Below are positions 63,212 to 64,000 of a stretch of DNA of 64,000 nucleotides, piece by piece. The stretch spans positions 1 through 64,000 of the forward strand of contig JBEKKS010000004.1 in NCBI GenBank assembly GCA_050010595.1, written 5' to 3'. The position numbers were made by a program, and so were the translations under genes. Origin of the DNA: Palsa-513 sp050010595. Its GTDB lineage: Bacteria; Actinomycetota; Thermoleophilia; Solirubrobacterales; Solirubrobacteraceae. Every line of letters begins with the position of its first letter. Positions within the stretch are counted from its first letter, which is position 1. The notes under the pieces are model-generated. The model was not told the DNA's origin. It was given only the letters and a program-made list of their open reading frames with translations, and did no database searches.

Positions 63212-64000
63212 TCAGCTGGCAGGCTTCGAGGACCCGGGCACGTACGCGCGGGTCGGCGCGCCATCGTAGACAGTGCCTGCCGCGGAGGTCCACTGGACGC
63301 GCCACAAGCGGTTTGCGACGAAGTTGCCGCTCGCGGTCCAATACCCGTTCGCGTCTGTTTGCGCGGTGAGCAGCTGCTGCCAGGTCCCGCCGCCATTACT
63401 CGAGTACTGGAGCACCACCGTGGTGGACGCGGTCGCCGGTCGCACGAGCCCCCAGAAGGCAACGTGCGATCCCCCCTGCACAGTGACCGCCAAGGGCAGC
63501 CGGTAGCCGTTGTAGATCGGCTTCGGCCGGCCGTTGACGTATTCCAGCCCGGTCTGGAAGCTGCCATCCCCCGGATCCGGCTCATCGGTCAGCAGGTATT
63601 GATCGAACGAGACGACCCGCGGGTCGCTCCACGCGATCTGCTCCGCGATCGCGTCGTACTCAGCCTGCTTGGCCACTGGGACACCGAGCGAACTGGGCGT
63701 GCTCTGCACGCCGTACTCGGTGACGTAGATCGGCAAATTGGCAGCGACCGCCCCGGCGGCCGCTGCCTTGTTGAGCGCCGTGGCAAGCTGGCCGAGCGTC
63801 GCCATCGTGACGTCGTTGGCCCCGCCATCGTAGGCGGCCGGGACCCAGTACGGACCCTGCTGCTCGTCGTAGGGGTGCTGGGCGTAGCCCGCAGCGGGCA
63901 GGCGCCCGCAGCTGCGGCTCTTCTGGTAGCTCGAGCTCAAGCACAGGGCATCGCGCATGAAAGTGAGCGGTGCGACGATGTCCGCGTAGCGGTTGCCGTA
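63212..64000 (-). CDS. secreted glycosidase-like protein, 3' part
   Basis: At least 262 residues, open to the window edge, ending at 63212. The visible part has a clan-A glycoside-hydrolase pattern: 'APLTFMRDALCLS', 'AAGYAQHPYDEQQGPYWVPA', and 'LPIYVTEYGVQS' where the Glu would be the nucleophile, then 'EQIAWSDPRVVSFDQYLLTD'. The C-terminal 100 residues form a beta-sandwich ('GSHVAFWGLVRPATASTTVV', 'QYSSNGGGTWQQLL'). Resembles GH5/GH39-like enzymes of actinobacteria; the catalytic acid should lie outside the window. Confidence 0.75.
   Translation of the reverse strand, partial: YGNRYADIVAPLTFMRDALCLSSSYQKSRSCGRLPAAGYAQHPYDEQQGPYWVPAAYDGGANDVTMATLGQLATALNKAAAAGAVAANLPIYVTEYGVQSTPSSLGVPVAKQAEYDAIAEQIAWSDPRVVSFDQYLLTDEPDPGDGSFQTGLEYVNGRPKPIYNGYRLPLAVTVQGGSHVAFWGLVRPATASTTVVLQYSSNGGGTWQQLLTAQTDANGYWTASGNFVANRLWRVQWTSAAGTVYDGAPTRAYVPGSSKPAS

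Overview
The window is high-GC DNA from a member of the Actinomycetota. The mix of genes (a complete 14-gene nuo operon, ThyX, an actinobacterial-type ferritin-like protein, SatP with Acs, many GTG/TTG starts and many 4-nt stop/start overlaps) suggests the class Thermoleophilia (Solirubrobacterales-like). The class-level placement is inference; no rRNA is present. It reads as a chromosomal segment with one integrated mobile element.

Layout. 0.17-3.8 kb: tRNA-Ser(CGA), a PPOX/F420-type small flavoprotein, an esterase, an HMCES/YedK-type abasic-site protein whose apparent start codon is ATC, a membrane-anchored Kelch propeller and a 58-aa membrane protein. About 3.9-19.9 kb: an integrated element next to tRNA-Ser(GGA). 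By eye it is less GC-rich than its flanks. It carries a large serine recombinase, an ImmA/XRE control pair, a replication-relaxation protein, a VirD4/TraD-like ATPase, overlooked small genes and cargo. The cargo includes a membrane-protein operon, a TIGR02391-like gene, a GIY-YIG-like gene, and an EVE-domain / nuclease-like / membrane-protein cassette. Three matching 18-bp inverted repeats overlap the element's promoters and are probably the operators of its XRE repressor. 20-33.9 kb: ordinary chromosome with two ABC-2 exporters, an MFS pump with a tandem-MarR regulator, a GNAT enzyme, a degenerate polysaccharide deacetylase, an aldo/keto reductase, a two-component system, seryl-tRNA synthetase, a lipoprotein cytochrome c and a cupredoxin-like lipoprotein. 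33.9-48.9 kb: nuoA-N, the complete 14-subunit complex I, apparently transcribed from one promoter so close to the nuoA GTG that the mRNA may be leaderless. 49-64 kb: a ferritin-like protein, another ABC exporter, a peptidoglycan amidase, a radical-SAM maturase, gamma-glutamyltransferase, ThyX, a Uma2-type nuclease, the acetate genes (acs, satP), small unknown genes, a candidate structured ncRNA, bcp peroxiredoxin, mutM and the end of a secreted glycosidase-like protein cut by the window edge.

How it works together. The chromosomal part is house-keeping: respiration (NADH oxidation with a cytochrome c nearby), acetate uptake and activation, DNA and nucleotide maintenance (MutM, HMCES, ThyX), envelope and export. 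The element looks like a compact integrative, possibly conjugative or mobilisable unit whose maintenance is controlled by repressor and anti-repressor protease. Its distal end carries genes of the kinds found in anti-phage defence islands.

Several genes (HMCES, serS, the ABC ATPase at 49.9 kb, the short gene at 33.1 kb) have a conserved or coding N-terminal part that does not begin with a normal start or needs a frame change. Either the organism uses unusual starts or the assembly contains a few base errors; the sequence alone cannot decide.
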